Shown here: positions 1 to 12,900 of the stretch, piece by piece
Numbering within the stretch: the stretch's first letter is position 1
Layout: every line of letters starts with the position of its first letter
Assembly (NCBI GenBank): GCA_950295325.1
Contig: OX485804.1
Location: forward strand, 25,856,001-25,920,000
From: Polytrichum commune
Taxonomy: Eukaryota > Streptophyta > Polytrichopsida > Polytrichales > Polytrichaceae
DNA length: 64,000 nucleotides
Direction: 5' to 3'
Position numbers and translations under genes: made by a program
The notes under the pieces: generated by a model
The model's input: the letters and a program-made list of their open reading frames with translations, nothing else
Told to the model about the DNA's origin: nothing
Database searches by the model: none

Positions 1-221
1 TGGAAGACAATGATTCAAAGTCCATTATCCTTGTTAGTGTCATTAGACCAATACTTACAGATAACGGTAACCTTAACATGACATTACATTGATTTTTATT
101 GAAACATACAAGTTTCATTGACACTCATCATTGGGAGTCTCTACTTTCTGGACAAACTCAAACAATCATGTGCATCAGATCGACATAGAACTTTTGCATT
201 GGTGGAAGAGCATTAATTTAC

Positions 222-3200
222 CAAACCATCCAACCGCAAGGCCAAAGCCACCTGAAAACATGCCAAGAAGAACAGTAAAGGACAGAAAGATTCGTCAGTA
301 AACAAGGTCATATGGTCGTGTGCATTATGATGTAAAATAGAATGAATAATAGCACACACGAGAGAAAATTCACTAGAAGGAAGAAACAACAAATGGTCAT
401 CTAGCAGCAGGAGACACAAAAGATGAAGCTCATACCGCAGCAATGTCTGACAAGTCCTGCCTTGATAAGTCGGGAGCAATTTTAACAAGTAGTGGAGGTG
501 GACCTGCCTCACCCCATTGCATTTCATCACGCGCTGCCAAAACCTTCACAGAATAGATACTTCCACGATCTCAGTTTTCATCACAGATATCAAATAAGGG
601 ATGTCAAATCAACAAATACAACTTCTTACTTTACCTTCTTAATCAAATCTTGGAGTTGTTTGCGCCCTTGAAGCTTTCGTAACCCTGGAGTATTGGGCGA
701 GGAAATATTTATAACCTGCAGAAGTTGCACCCAATTGACAACCTTCAACCTGTCAATTACCAATACCCACTGACAGCAAAATTGACACACAATCAACGTG
801 ACTGGAGAGAAAGATCACCCACAGGACATCAATAACCAAGAAATATAACAAAAAGGAACTTCATGGTTGAAATTTGACAACTGACCAAGTAGTCAGCATA
901 TTGTGACAAAGTGTGCACTCCTTGTACATAGTCAGCTGCAGCATCTTCACTAGTTTTGTTTTTGCCCAAATTAACCCCCAGTATACCAGGGCCAGATAAA
1001 CCCCCCCTCCGACCATCTGCACCTGAGGGCTCCCTTGTAGACTCTGCAAGCCTTCTCTTCCCATGTTGTGCTCCCAGTCGCTTTGCAACTGCCACTATTC
1101 CTTCGCTGTTGAATCCATATCGATTGATTACAGCCCTGCATGCAACAAAAAGATTAGGATTTTCCCACTGGCTACTCAGGTCTTGTCCCATGAGATCCTA
1201 CAAAGACAAACAATGACCAAAGAACTCACCAGCCTGTATGTGAAGTTGATATTTCAAAACAAATTTAGCCAATAAAAGCAGATTCTTAAATAATGAAGAC
1301 CTATTTGCTTGATTCCAAATTAAAACAATGTATAAGGACAGAAGATTCTTCTGACAATCGCAAGCAAGCATATGCAGCACACATCACATGATCCTCCACA
1401 TTACTGTGTAGACCATCAGTTATAAGATTTATGGCAGGACTTAATCAAGTACGTATATCCTGATATCAGTTTTATCAACTTCTCCTACCTCATCTGCTAC
1501 ATGATGAACTGCATTTCAGCAACTACTGCAGAATGCTTCAGCTTCTAATAAACAATCATCCTTAAAATGTTGTCGCATGTCAGTCTTAGATTGCTTGAGA
1601 CCCATCCAAATTCCACGTGAATACTACTATTCAACATCAAGAAAGATGGACCAACAAGAACCTTACAGTATGTTTTTCCTCTACATTCCCAGTCCCATGC
1701 AACCTCTCAATTGGCTTCCTTTTGAACATAATCCAAACAATAACTCTGCTGGTGATCATTGATCGGATGGCCTAGAAAAAGTTCTAGATCTAATAGATGT
1801 TAGTAAAGGATCAGTACACTACATAAGAGAACAAGCTTTCACAGACATACATGCTTACCCCTGTTCCTGCAGCCGAAATACGCGTGGCTTAGGGTTGCCT
1901 TCTTGAGGGATTGGAGTGACCGATCCCACCTCTACAAATCCAAACCCCATCCCTAATAAACCCTCAACTGCTTCCGCATTCTTGTCGAAGCCTGCTGCAA
2001 GTCCAACCGGATTTTCAAACACGCGTCCCCACACACTGACTTCCAGAGCCTCAGGATCTGGTCGATTTTCTTTGGGAACAAGACCATGGGCTGCTGCCCA
2101 TATTGCGAGTCTGTGAGCATCCTCTGGCTCAAAAAATCTGAAGACTGGATTCACAAGAGTTGCTCCCTGAAATGCCCAGTTACTGCACATGAACACATTC
2201 TAATTAGAGTATGCACTTCTTGTATTGCACTAAGAGAGTCTTGGCCATGGGTCTCTAGTTTCATACATGTTATCGATTCAAGCCAAATCCAAAGAGTCTA
2301 AGAGATGAATGGGTTAGGTTTAGGTGGGTTCACTTTTGACAGGGTGAGCTAAAAATAACAATCTTTACTTTAAATAAGCATATCCATGATTTTTGACAAT
2401 TCCAAGGTTTAGGGGTCAATCTCCAGTGCAGAATGCTGCAGAATAATGAAACTTCCTTGGATCAAACCTGATGGTGGCCTCGTCGGATGTGCCCACGTAT
2501 GCTCCCCCCGCTATGACAGACCCCAAGACTGTCCCTGTCAACAATCGTTGCTGCGGAAAAATAAATCCTTGTAAGTATAGATGTTCAAACAACACTTGCA
2601 GATGAAGGTAACCAGTCCATAAAATAAGAATCAAGAGATATAGTCAATCCATGGCTTTTAGATTTGCATATTTCAATACAAAGCAATCAAAAGGAAGCAA
2701 TCAGAAACTACGATAAAATAGAAAACAAAAACTTGTGGCAATAGCCAAATGGTGGCAAGTAATATGACCAAGGCCTGAACAGGAAGACTCAGGGAAATTG
2801 TTGTACAGCTATGTGTACTCCAACCTCAATTTCGACACAAGGAAACCAGGAGAGATAAGACAATGACCTGAAATAGGAAAATCAAATGCAAAAAAAATTG
2901 GTTTATTATAGAGAACAACCTATTTTTTCTAAGCCATCTTTTAGGAATACTCCAAAACTTTGGTAACAAATACAATGGCAGGTGCAAATCACAACATAAA
3001 TTGCAGAACCTGTATATGGAAGGTGTTCATTATAGAGACCAGTAATGACTATCACAATTGTGAGAGAGTAATCTAAGATGAGGGTATGAAACTTCCAGCT
3101 TCATTATAAATTGCAATGCCAAGTAGCATAATTCACTCGGTACATTGATTCCGAAAGGCAATTAGATATAACTGAATATATAATCAGTTGGAATGGCAAT

Positions 3201-4405
3201 GAAAGGATTCTGCCATTAATATACTTCACCCTCCAGATTCGCAGCCTTGGGAAGTGTAAGCCTAAAACTTGAAGGGACCAGATGTGAAGGCCAAGATACA
3301 CTGGTGCAACTAAAGATCCTACACCCAAGTTAACCTACCCCTAGTGTGGGCACTTCCAACTCTACAGACAAAACCATTGCATCGATTCAAAATATTTCTC
3401 TCATCCGATCAGCAATTGCAATTCATACAGATAGTCATTTCAAGTCTCAGAATCTGGGTTGAGATACAAAAGTCATAGGAGGTCAAAGTGAAGATTCTCC
3501 TTCTTTTCAAGTGACCCCATATGCCCTCCAAATTGTGTTCGCAATTGGAACGTAGAATGGTTGATACATTCTGAGCACATAGACCAATCTCATCACATCC
3601 CATGTCTTGTTGGTGTCTATTCTTCACTTAAAAAACTCATCATGAAACACTCAAAGATAGGTGTCCACTAAAGGAGTAATCACATAAGGCCTACACACCT
3701 TACCTTACCTCAAATTCCCAGCTTAACATACAAGATGTGATCAGTGGATCCACTGGAACTGACTAAATAAATCTCTCATCCAGTTGAGATTCACAGATAT
3801 AGTCATTTCAAGTTCAGAATCTGAGTTGAGATGCAAAAGTTATACAAGGTCAAAGTGAAGATTCCCTTTCTCTTTGAGTGATCACATAGGACCTCCGAAT
3901 TGTTTTCTCAATTGAGAATGAAAGCAAAATGGTTTAAACATTTCTGAGCACATAGTCTAATCTCATTGCAACACACGCATCATTCTCAACTACAAACCTT
4001 GCCATGTACCACTCAAATATAGGTGTCCAAACAAGAAGAGTGATCACATAAGGGCCACATGCCCTACCTTCCGTCAGACTCACAACAAGAGAGGTGTGAT
4101 CAGTGCATCCACTGGAACATAAAATGATAAGATTACAAACACCGGGAAGGGAGAGATTCGAGGATTGAAAGCCAGAGGGATGCAGTTTCAGTCCCTACCC
4201 AAGTGAGGCGAGACCTGGGAGGCCGAGGAGGGGGAGCTGTGGATTGAGCAGCAGGAGAGGAAAAATTCCGAACGGATGAAGAAGACAAAGCAGGATCAAG
4301 CCTTGCTCTCCGAGCTGATGTTGCTGCCAATTGACATAACCTCCGCCATTGGTGCCTTCCTCGTTGTTCTGCTCCTCTTATTCCTGCTGCTGTACCTGGC
4401 CCCAT
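222..4405 (-). CDS. PYRD: Dihydroorotate dehydrogenase (quinone), mitochondrial; 3' exons beyond window edge
   Basis: Fourth step of pyrimidine synthesis: oxidises dihydroorotate to orotate with FMN and passes electrons to ubiquinone at the inner mitochondrial membrane. Exons read on the minus strand: 4405-4199, 2550-about 2440, 2166-1859, 1135-886, 715-635, 543-436 and 251-222; exons 3-7 join in frame at GT-AG sites. Exon 1 encodes an Arg/Ser-rich presequence ([16 protein letters not shown]) typical of mitochondrial import. Exon 2 gives a hydrophobic anchor ([18 protein letters not shown]). Exons 3-6 carry class 2 DHODH motifs: [39 protein letters not shown] and [10 protein letters not shown]; exon 7 encodes LALRLDGL. 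The remaining C-terminal barrel should lie left of position 1. The exon 2 to exon 3 junction does not close in frame at the obvious donor (near 2443), so a small exon may be missed or the exon end is misplaced. Family assignment is firm; that junction is not. Confidence 0.93.
3413..4125. repeat. Tandem duplication (about 365 bp, two copies) inside DHODH intron 1
   Basis: Two diverged copies follow each other in the first intron (2551-4198). Shared blocks include the stretch around AGTCATTTCAAG (3432 and 3801), GGTCAAAGTGAAGATTC, TGAGCACATAG, and TGTGATCAGTG (3736 and 4095), giving offsets of 359-369 bp. No coding potential is visible in either copy. It accounts for about 0.7 kb of the unusually long intron. 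Confidence 0.75.
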
Positions 4406-4640
4406 TGCTGAAGCAACAATAATAACAACAACAGCAACAAAGAGAACAGCCTCTTCTCTCCACCTTATTTTATGTTTTTTCCATCAATTTGTGCACCGTG
4501 CGCCTTGTGAGCGCACATCATCTGCCTTGCCTTCCCCGATCGGCAGCAATTTTTTGGCTCCAAGGCCAAGAAATTGCGCGCAGGGAAGCCCCAAACAGAA
4601 GTAGGGACGGAGACAGGGAAGGGTTTAGGGTTTTAGGGTT
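4406..4640. other. 5' flank of the DHODH gene
   Basis: This stretch lies immediately upstream of the DHODH start codon and should contain its promoter and 5' UTR. It starts with an AACAACAAC-rich run on the plus strand just before the start codon and becomes more GC-rich near 4490-4630. I see no convincing TATA box or named motif. Confidence 0.3.
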
Positions 4641-6270
4641 TGAACACTTTCACCTCATTGTCTGCCCAAGCCTTTTATATTGGCATTGGTTTCATCATTG
4701 TTGGCATCTTACATATATTAGGGTGGATTTACAAAAGGGTCCAAGACCAAACACACTCCAAAATCAAGCAATCCGATTGGTCGATTGCAAGGTTTTGGAC
4801 CCAAGGTGTTTACAATAAGGTCCAGGTCCAAGGTATGAAAAAATGAAGTGGCACAAATGTGACAGTTTTTTCCCACCAATTCTCAGCAATCCTCACTCAA
4901 AAAAATTACTCTTCCTAGTTTGAGAAATCAATCTTCAAGCTTACAAGGCTCAATCTTGAATCCAAATGTAGGGTTTATCAATAAGGTATGTTATGGACCT
5001 CAAGTTTCTTGGACCTTGACGTGTATGTTTCGTATGAGAAACCAATCTTCAAGCTTGGATTCAATCTTGAGTCCTAATAGAAGGTCCATTAAGGAATATT
5101 CTAGATGCCAAAGTTTCTTGGATTCGGACACCAATGCAAACCGACTCTTAGGCTCATAACTTTGTCCTTGAACGAGTAGATGAACATGTCTCAACACAAG
5201 TAATTTCGTATTCATAATGCTATCATTTTTAAAGTTTTATATTTATAATGCTAAGGTAATTGGGCCAAATCTGATTACTTATTTAAATACACACTTATAT
5301 TTGTGTGGAGGGAAAAGGAGAGAAGGTTCATGGTTTAGCCATTTTCACCTCATTTTGAGTTTTGTTTGTGGAGAAACTAATGTACATGTATGCATGCCCA
5401 AGCTTTCTTTAGGTTTTTGTTGGTGTCTTAGTATTTGGGTCAACACTTTGTCCTTGAACAAATGTGTTCATGTGAGTGGATGAGTGTACAATGAGTGGAT
5501 GGCATTATCTTTGCACAAATACTTTCATATTTATAATGTTGTTGTTTCCAAGTTTCATCATTCCGTCTGAAGTTGGACCGAACATCTCAAGCATGATATA
5601 GCATCAAACCCACAGTTGATGGTATTAGCTTCTACAGCACTCGAGGAACCACAAGGCACTCTATACAAAACAAGTATGAGAGATCAAACAACCTCACAAG
5701 AACCTTAAACGGGCCTAATATGGTTACATGTCTTAATCATATTTACAAACAATCAAGGGTTTTAGAGTTTAACCATTTTCAACTTGTTTGTGTCTATCTA
5801 TTGGGGAAGCCACCATATGGGTGTTTGCTTAAGCTTTAAATGTTTCATTGGCATCTTATTAGGCCATAACTTTGTCCTTGAATAAATGTGTCCATATGAT
5901 TGGATGAGAGCTTGATGAGTGGATGAACTTGTTTTTGCACAACTTAGCTTTGAATATAATATTTGTATATATCCCAGTACACATATATCTAAAATAAACA
6001 AGCTTATTTTATTACTTGTCTTAATTGTATTTGAGATTAGGTTAAGGTTTTCAAATTTAGCCATTCTCACCTCATTATGAGTTTTGTTTTTTAGAAAATT
6101 ATTTTATGTTCAAGCCATTTGTCAACTCAGATTGACATCTTTGATTCATTACTTTGTCTTTGAATGAATGTGCTCCTATGAGTTAATGTGATTATATTGA
6201 GTGGATGAACTTGTATTGGGCACACATGACTTCATATTCATAAGGTTACCATCTCCAAGTATTGTTTCTT
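4620..6270. repeat. Degenerate tandem repeat family, about four units
   Basis: Related blocks recur in the same order and orientation. The block containing TTCACCTCAT or a close variant occurs near 4645, 5336, 5775 and 6060. The block ACTTTGTCCTTGAA or a close variant occurs near 5160, 5446, 5868 and 6150, and is followed by GAGTGGATGAACTTG-type sequence. Units are 290-690 bp and strongly diverged. No protein-coding frame persists through the units, so this looks like decayed amplified non-coding DNA. Confidence 0.6.
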
Positions 6271-7430
6271 AGTTGGGCTCAAATTGGTCATTTATCATGA
6301 TTGAACACATGTGTTTGAACGGTGTGTAGTAAGGTGTGGATCTAAGGACGATGACCCAAAAAATACATGTGTTTAAAGACTACATGCTCACATTAGACAA
6401 TTAAGGCTCAATAGCCTACATAATTAAGGCGGGGGGGGCCTATATGATCATTTAAGAAGAAAGACTTTGATGATGATCAGCTTTTCACGTGAGCTCCAAA
6501 AATAACGAGGAAATGGTTACAACCCAATTTGGATTTACTTTAAAACATCTTCATACAATCATGTGCTTAACAAGTCAGTTAAGGAGCTAAAGAGGAAAAA
6601 AAATACTTGCGTTTGCTCCATGTATTGTTTTGAACACGAGGGTTGATGCCATGTCAAAGTGTCATTATTAAACACATGCTCAGACTCCACGTGCGTTTAT
6701 TTGCGTCATTAATGAAGGTCCCCCCCCCCCCCCGACTTCATTGGCACGAGAAGTCACCCACCCCCACCAATGGGCTTCCATCCTCCTCATTCCCTCGCCT
6801 CCCACCTTATGAGGTCAACTATTAGAGTGAATGCATGGGTCCACATTCATTATCAGTGGTATGAGATGAGGTCTTGCAACAACAGCCAACACCTTGTTGT
6901 GAGCATGATGCTCCAAAGGGGAGGAGCAGGAGGATAGCATGTGAAGGTCCAGGGTTCACATTGTAAGATCTCAATTGAAGGAGCAAGAGTTTGGCGGTGA
7001 AGGGCCATGGTTTTGACCAACATTGCCGAAAGGGAAGTAGCAAGAGGTTGATGGGTGAAGAATCAAACAAGGAACGGGGAGGCAACATGTGAATTATTGT
7101 AACCACCCTTATACTATAATTTCTAATTTTGTATGTGGGGAGTGTTGTATCACATAGAAGGGTTAGAGCTTCCAAACTCATCCAGAAGGGATGCGGGTTT
7201 TAGATAAGGTATGTACATTTAGTTGGAGCCCACCCCCCCCCCCCCCAAAAAAAACAGAAGGCCTAATTGATTTTAGGTAGGATGTGTGCATTTGGTCGAA
7301 GCTACCAAAAGAATGCATCATTGATTTCTTTAGTAACTTGATGTGAAGCTCAAATGTCGATTTTAAGATTTATTCATATAAGTAGATGTTTTGGTGCCAA
7401 GATTATTAAAAGGATTCCTTGTCATGCATT
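6271..7430. other. Intergenic stretch without recognisable gene
   Basis: AT-rich sequence with short frames only and no recognisable protein. It contains two 14-base C runs (6720-6733 and about 7233-7246) and a G run near 6432. I see no RNA gene or transposon terminus. Confidence 0.5.
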
Positions 7431-7564
7431 AGAAGAAGAAGAAGAAGAAACGATGACCATGTGATCAGCGTGATTGGAATGCCCGTTCGACCCACCCTTG
7501 GCATTAAATCCTCAGGACATAATACCAGTGGTGCAGGACTACTAACCCCTCTCGGGGTGGGCAT
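7430..7564 (-). ncRNA. Solitary copy of a retrotransposon 3'-tail structured module
   Basis: The minus strand of 7479-7564 aligns over its full 86 bases with the 3' untranslated part of the large retrotransposon at 29763-29849. Shared segments are TGTCCTGAGG and TCGAAC, plus an outer stem and a tetraloop hairpin. Here the outer stem is ATGCCC/GGGCAT (plus coordinates 7479-7484 and 7559-7564) and the hairpin is ACCCC-GAGA-GGGGT in RNA sense. The other copy has different paired bases at the same places. In RNA sense the module is followed by a (CTT)n run (7435-7449). This is best read as a 5'-truncated retrotransposon copy or a short element sharing the retrotransposon's tail. Confidence 0.55.
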
Positions 7565-8831
7565 CATGCATTATCATACTTAACAAGTCAATGTGCACAT
7601 GGCCATCTTGTTAGATTTAAGGCGATGTACAGTGAGGATTTAGTATCCATGGGCTTCTCTGCATAATATTCCGGTGCTTCAATTCGGGTAAGCCATCCAT
7701 GGAAACAATGGGTGTATTTTAAAATAGTACTTGTGTTTCAATCCATTTGCAAAGCTCATGCATGCAAACATGGTAATTAAACACCGTCTTCGTATTTACT
7801 CAATGTGTTTGTAATTTAGTGATGTAAAATGGGACCCCATTAGTTCAAAACATTATTTCCAAAAATGCAGTGAAGTTGAATCATACGATTACTTCCAACT
7901 CTATGAGCTCTAATGCATATATGATACAAGTATCTCTTACCTAATAGATTCCAAACATGTATTAGGTCAATGTGGAGTCTTGGAGGTTAGATGTCATATT
8001 TATGTAAATTTGGACATATTCTCAAAATATTTATTTTATTTGGTTCTTTCAATTCTATCAACAGATATGTCAATGCAAGTCCGATATTCCAAAACTTAAT
8101 GAGAGACATGTGAATCCTTAGTGATTATTTGGATGTTGTGCAATTAACATGTGATGGAAAACACACACACATATATATATATATAGTGAGTAATGAAAAT
8201 ACAACCAAAGCAATTGCTCAAATATTATCATAATCAACATTGCATATTCTATATAAGGATATTGCCATACAATCCTATTGTAAGATTACATGATAAAAAT
8301 AATTCAGCTTGTCATAATTAAGGACTTACAACTTAATCCAAATTTACTCAAACATCAATTCTAATTGTGTGAAGTTTCTTCCATAAGTACACTAAGATTG
8401 AATAACGTTTTGTTGTGATTTGGATGTTGTGTTGAATTCTCTCAAACATTGCACTCTCTAGTTGCACACTTAATATCATCATACATTCCTCGAGGAGTAC
8501 GGATACGTCTAGGTGGCATTGCGATGTTTCGGATCAAATACGACGGAGGTATTCAAACGAAAGTGAAGTTTTACTCCATCCATGAATAGGGGGAATGCCA
8601 AATACAAATATTAGGTTCAAACAAAGTTCGAGTCACGTGGGCTTTTGGAAAGACACGGAGATTTTATGATGCCACATGTATACCATCCTATCAAGATTGA
8701 TACGAGGGTAAGATTCCACGAGGTTAGATTTGGGTTATCTCAAAAAGTGACCGTTGCACGACACGCCCATTCGCATAGTGTCCGGAGGTTACTATATAGA
8801 GCGTTCCAAAGGGATTAGTGTCAAGCGGATC
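7565..8831. other. Intergenic stretch without recognisable gene
   Basis: AT-rich DNA with an (AC)n(AT)n microsatellite near 8160-8185. No open frame of useful length, no RNA gene and no clear transposon end was found. Confidence 0.5.
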
Positions 8832-9136
8832 CCAATGGCTCCACTCATGTGAGGTTTAGCTCACATAGCATGTACGAAGTTGTATATCTTAAGGAAAACA
8901 ATCACTTCTCTCGAGGTTTGTCAACCTTAAATTATCAATTTTAAATGACATGGTTACCTAGTATTGAAGTCTTAAATGTGCCCCCAATGACTCCACTCGT
9001 GTGAGGTTTAGGTTACATAGCATGTACAAAGTTGTGTATCTAAAGGAAAAATATCACTTCTCTCAAGGTTTGTGAACCTTGAATGATCATTTTTTTAACG
9101 ACATGGCTACCTATTATTGAAGTCTTAAGTGTGCCC
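8832..9136. repeat. Direct tandem duplication, period 151 bp
   Basis: Two copies begin at 8832 and 8983. Both contain TCCACTC-TGTGAGGTTTA, CACATAGCATGTAC or a close match, AATCACTTCTCTC or a close match, and TTGAAGTCTTAA. Identity is roughly 80 percent by eye. No coding potential is seen. Confidence 0.75.
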
Positions 9137-9796
9137 GAGGAAATTTATGAAGAGATAAGAAAATTCGACCATATGTAACGGAAATGTTCCTATTTGAGGA
9201 TTGTCAATCGAGGGTCCAAGATTTAATGCGAAGAGGAACATGCCTTTGAGATGTATTTTAGACCCAAAAAGAGGAAGACGAAGGACATGCAAACATGTGC
9301 GGATGCACACCACTACACGCAATCCCTTGTGTTTAACAAAATGGAGGATTGTTGGGACATGGTAAACTAAGAATTAAAGGCCAAGAAACGTTAAGCTATG
9401 TTACCTATTCTTGAAACGAGCACTCCCAAAGATATATCTTGGGGGATGACATATGAACAATCTTGACTTACAAAGCTCGAAGTCGTCCATGTTGAGCACA
9501 CCCTCCTAAAACATATGATATTTGGGAAGAAGGCTCTCCTTCCTTGTCATGGGTTGAAGTGCCCCGACACAACAATACATGCTTACTTTGGGGATTGTCT
9601 ACATTCATCTAAGACTTATCAGGTGCTCAAGTGATGGCAAATTAAACAATGTAGCAAACATGTTTCTATCCTATTTGAAGCACTTCCAAATACCTCCATA
9701 TAAATAACAAAAACGTCGCCTAAATATCATGTACGCACACACACACACATTGCAAAGCCTTAAAATGGCATTATAGTTCTAAATTTGGCTAACACT
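9137..9796. other. Intergenic stretch without recognisable gene
   Basis: No recognisable protein, RNA gene or repeat terminus. An (AC)n run lies near 9734-9750. Confidence 0.45.
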
Positions 9797-9995
9797 TCAG
9801 TCCGAGTTCAAGGTATGAATAAAAGGAAGTGGCGTTAAATGTGGCATCAAATTCATGTCAAAACTCAATGGTTCCCATTCAAGAAAATACTCTTCCTAGT
9901 TTCAGTAAACAATCCTCAAATATGGGTCCAAGCTTTATTAAGGGGTTCTGTGGACCTTGATTTTACTGGACATGGACCCTAAAGTAAATTCACCC
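9797..9995. repeat. Dispersed repeat, second copy of 4815-5015
   Basis: Shares ordered blocks with the region just after 4815: TCAAGGTATGAA or a close variant, GAAGTGGC, ATACTCTTCCTAGTTT or a close variant, a GGGTTT/TTATTAAGG-like block and TGGACCTTGA. Same orientation, strongly diverged. It indicates that the 4.6-6.3 kb repeat family is dispersed rather than confined to one array. Confidence 0.5.
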
Positions 9996-12900
9996 AATTG
10001 TAATTTTCTCTAAGTTTACCAATGTGAAAAAATATGTTCAAATTTATTCATACTTTGAGTTCTCTATTAAAGTTTCGTGATTAGGTAGTATGAAAGTCCA
10101 CATGGAATCTATGCAAACCAATTTAATGTAAACATTGTTCCTCACATAGTCTTTTAGTAGGTCAAACTGTACACAACGTTTTGACTTTGTTGAATAAGAA
10201 GCAATGTCCATTAGAGGCCCACGTGCATAGTTGTACAATTCACAAAACGAGGCTTCATCATCAACAACAACAACAACCCTATACAATAGGCATTGTCACA
10301 TTATATCGATTTTGCAACATAGACATTGCCCCCCCATATGTTGATGAACCCATGGCTCGGAGATGTATGCATTCACAAAACATGGGAACCTTGGAATCTA
10401 AGCTAGAGTGTGAAGCCACTACTAGGCTTCGCATGCCACATTGTTTCCTTGTAGTATAGGGGTGGGTGTAGTATACAAGGGCCCACAACCATTGAGTTTC
10501 AAAATCTCTTATCTCATTGGTGGAAAATGTTTGAGACAATCCCACTTCACTTCACATTAGAGCTAAGGACCAAGGAGACTTTAAGGGTTACAAAAACTAC
10601 ATGGGGTCCTACATGACATACAATGGGTATTGTTTCGTGGTCTACTAGATTATATCAAACGTACCTCGAAGAAGTGGTTCTAACACAAATTTGGGAGACC
10701 AAAACATTCCAGAACTTCACATCCCTTTATTCTTTTGTAACCTAATATATAGAAGGGCCCACACGACTAAGATGGTAATGAGATAACAATCAACTCGTTG
10801 TCATTTGTCAAGTTCAAGACCACATGAGATAAAACCAAACTAATATTTCTAAGATACATCACCAAAATGGGTCAAAATTTTATCAACTTTTTTCCTTGAG
10901 TAAATGTACATGATATGTAATATATAGAAAAACACGATAACCAAATTTCACGACCTCTTCTTTGTATAAAACATGTAGTTTCTAAGTATACTAACGTAAA
11001 ATTAAAGTAAGTTATTACTACCCCAAAAAAAAATCACAACATAAAAAATATGTTGTTAATGGTTTTATGTTTATAAGGAGAGTTTATTGTTTTAAATAGC
11101 ATATAATATTGGGGTAGCAAACTTTCATTGCTTATAGTCTCATAACGTCCATAGAGTGACCCCTTGGGCGGGCCTTATTAGGTCTTTATGATTGTGTTGG
11201 TAGGGGTTGCCAACTAGGTCAACAAATATAAGTGTAAGCATCCAAGATTCATGTGTTTGTATATTGGTTTAGTTGTATACAATGTATTTTAAATACACCC
11301 GAATACATGAAAGAGTACAACAATACTGCAATTATACAACTAACATTCATATAACAATGATATGCACATTCTTACTACAAAAATACGTGGTTTGATATAG
11401 ATTAATGATAATTTACACTTTTTATCCTATGTGATACTACCATATATTGGAGCACAAGATGTAGGAGTACATGACATAGAGTATGCTTGAATACATGTAG
11501 CATGGTTTGTTACTTTGTAGGAGTTGAGAGTTTGTGGCCTCTACGTGAACTCATCCATTGTTAATGGAAGGCCCTTAGTAAAAACAAGCTCCCCGAAGAA
11601 TTGAGGGCCAGTTCGTTTCAAGTGAACTCCATTAGACTAATTTGGGGTTTGTATGATATCTAAGTGGTTAATTTGTCTTTAAATAGTGGTTTACATGATG
11701 TATCTATAAACTAGTTGGTGTGTTTTCACCTCTGTAATGGATGAGTTTAAGTGGACACTCGGGCTTTGGAAGATGGGGCAGACAAGCATATGAACACGAG
11801 GAAATTGGTGCCTGAATGTGTAAACAACTTTGAGGGGTCAATATGATGCAAGTATGTAGATGGACGATCCGACATGATAAGTGTCTATAAGACGAGAGAG
11901 ATGCAACACCAACCTCTAGGGTTGGCATGACTGAGAGACGCTTCACCTTGATCATAGCCACAAGGTCATATGTGAACTTGGAGTGGGTTTGATGAGCAAA
12001 GCTATGGGACAAGTGCTACTATCTCCTTTCGGAGGTGGTCCCTATTAGTAACCAATGATGGGGGGTTGGGAGGGGGGGGGGGTGATTGTAGGCCCATTAG
12101 GGTAGATAGGGGCTTTTGTTTTGCAATGTTGTGTGTCTACAAGAATAAGGTAGGGATATGATTGTTTGGTGGGATGTACATAGAATTGGACAATGATGTG
12201 CCTACATCCAGAGCCTAAATCATACCATTCTACCCACAATTGAGGACATGTCCCACATATTGAACAATTTGAAGTCAAATCGGCCTCACCTCTACAGGCT
12301 AAGGCAAAATATTTAAAAAATCACCTAAAATAGTTCAATCCAATTCATGAGCTTCTTATTGCAAATCGAAACTTCTAATGATATATATATTTGTACAGTT
12401 CAAAATATTATAAATTCATGATTCTCTCTTAGATTTTGCTCATCCGCGTGCTCAAAATCAAAATACTATAACATAAATGTGTACTTCAATGTTATTGGGC
12501 GAAGGTGATTGCTTTGACCAAAACGGCCGCCCCAACCTTTTGGCGGTCAATATGGAATTCACATGCGAAAGAAACACAATTAAATAATCGTGACACTAGT
12601 AGGTACTTAGGAGTCATGAAGTGCAATTGTGGATAACACACAATTTTTGTTGTTCTTGGTCCATGACCCAACATCATATGAATCTCTTGGCACCAAAGTC
12701 ACACCAAGGTTATCAAAAAATGGACTACACGTAGTAGGATATATTTCAAACCCATTTGCATTGTGCATCTCTTCACAAAATGTTAGACATTAAACATTGT
12801 AGCCTCTTTCCAACTTTAGTAATATCTCAAAGTAGCTTTGTACTTATTACTATAATGAAGTAGTTTTCACAAGGATCCTGAACAACATATATTTGAAAGC

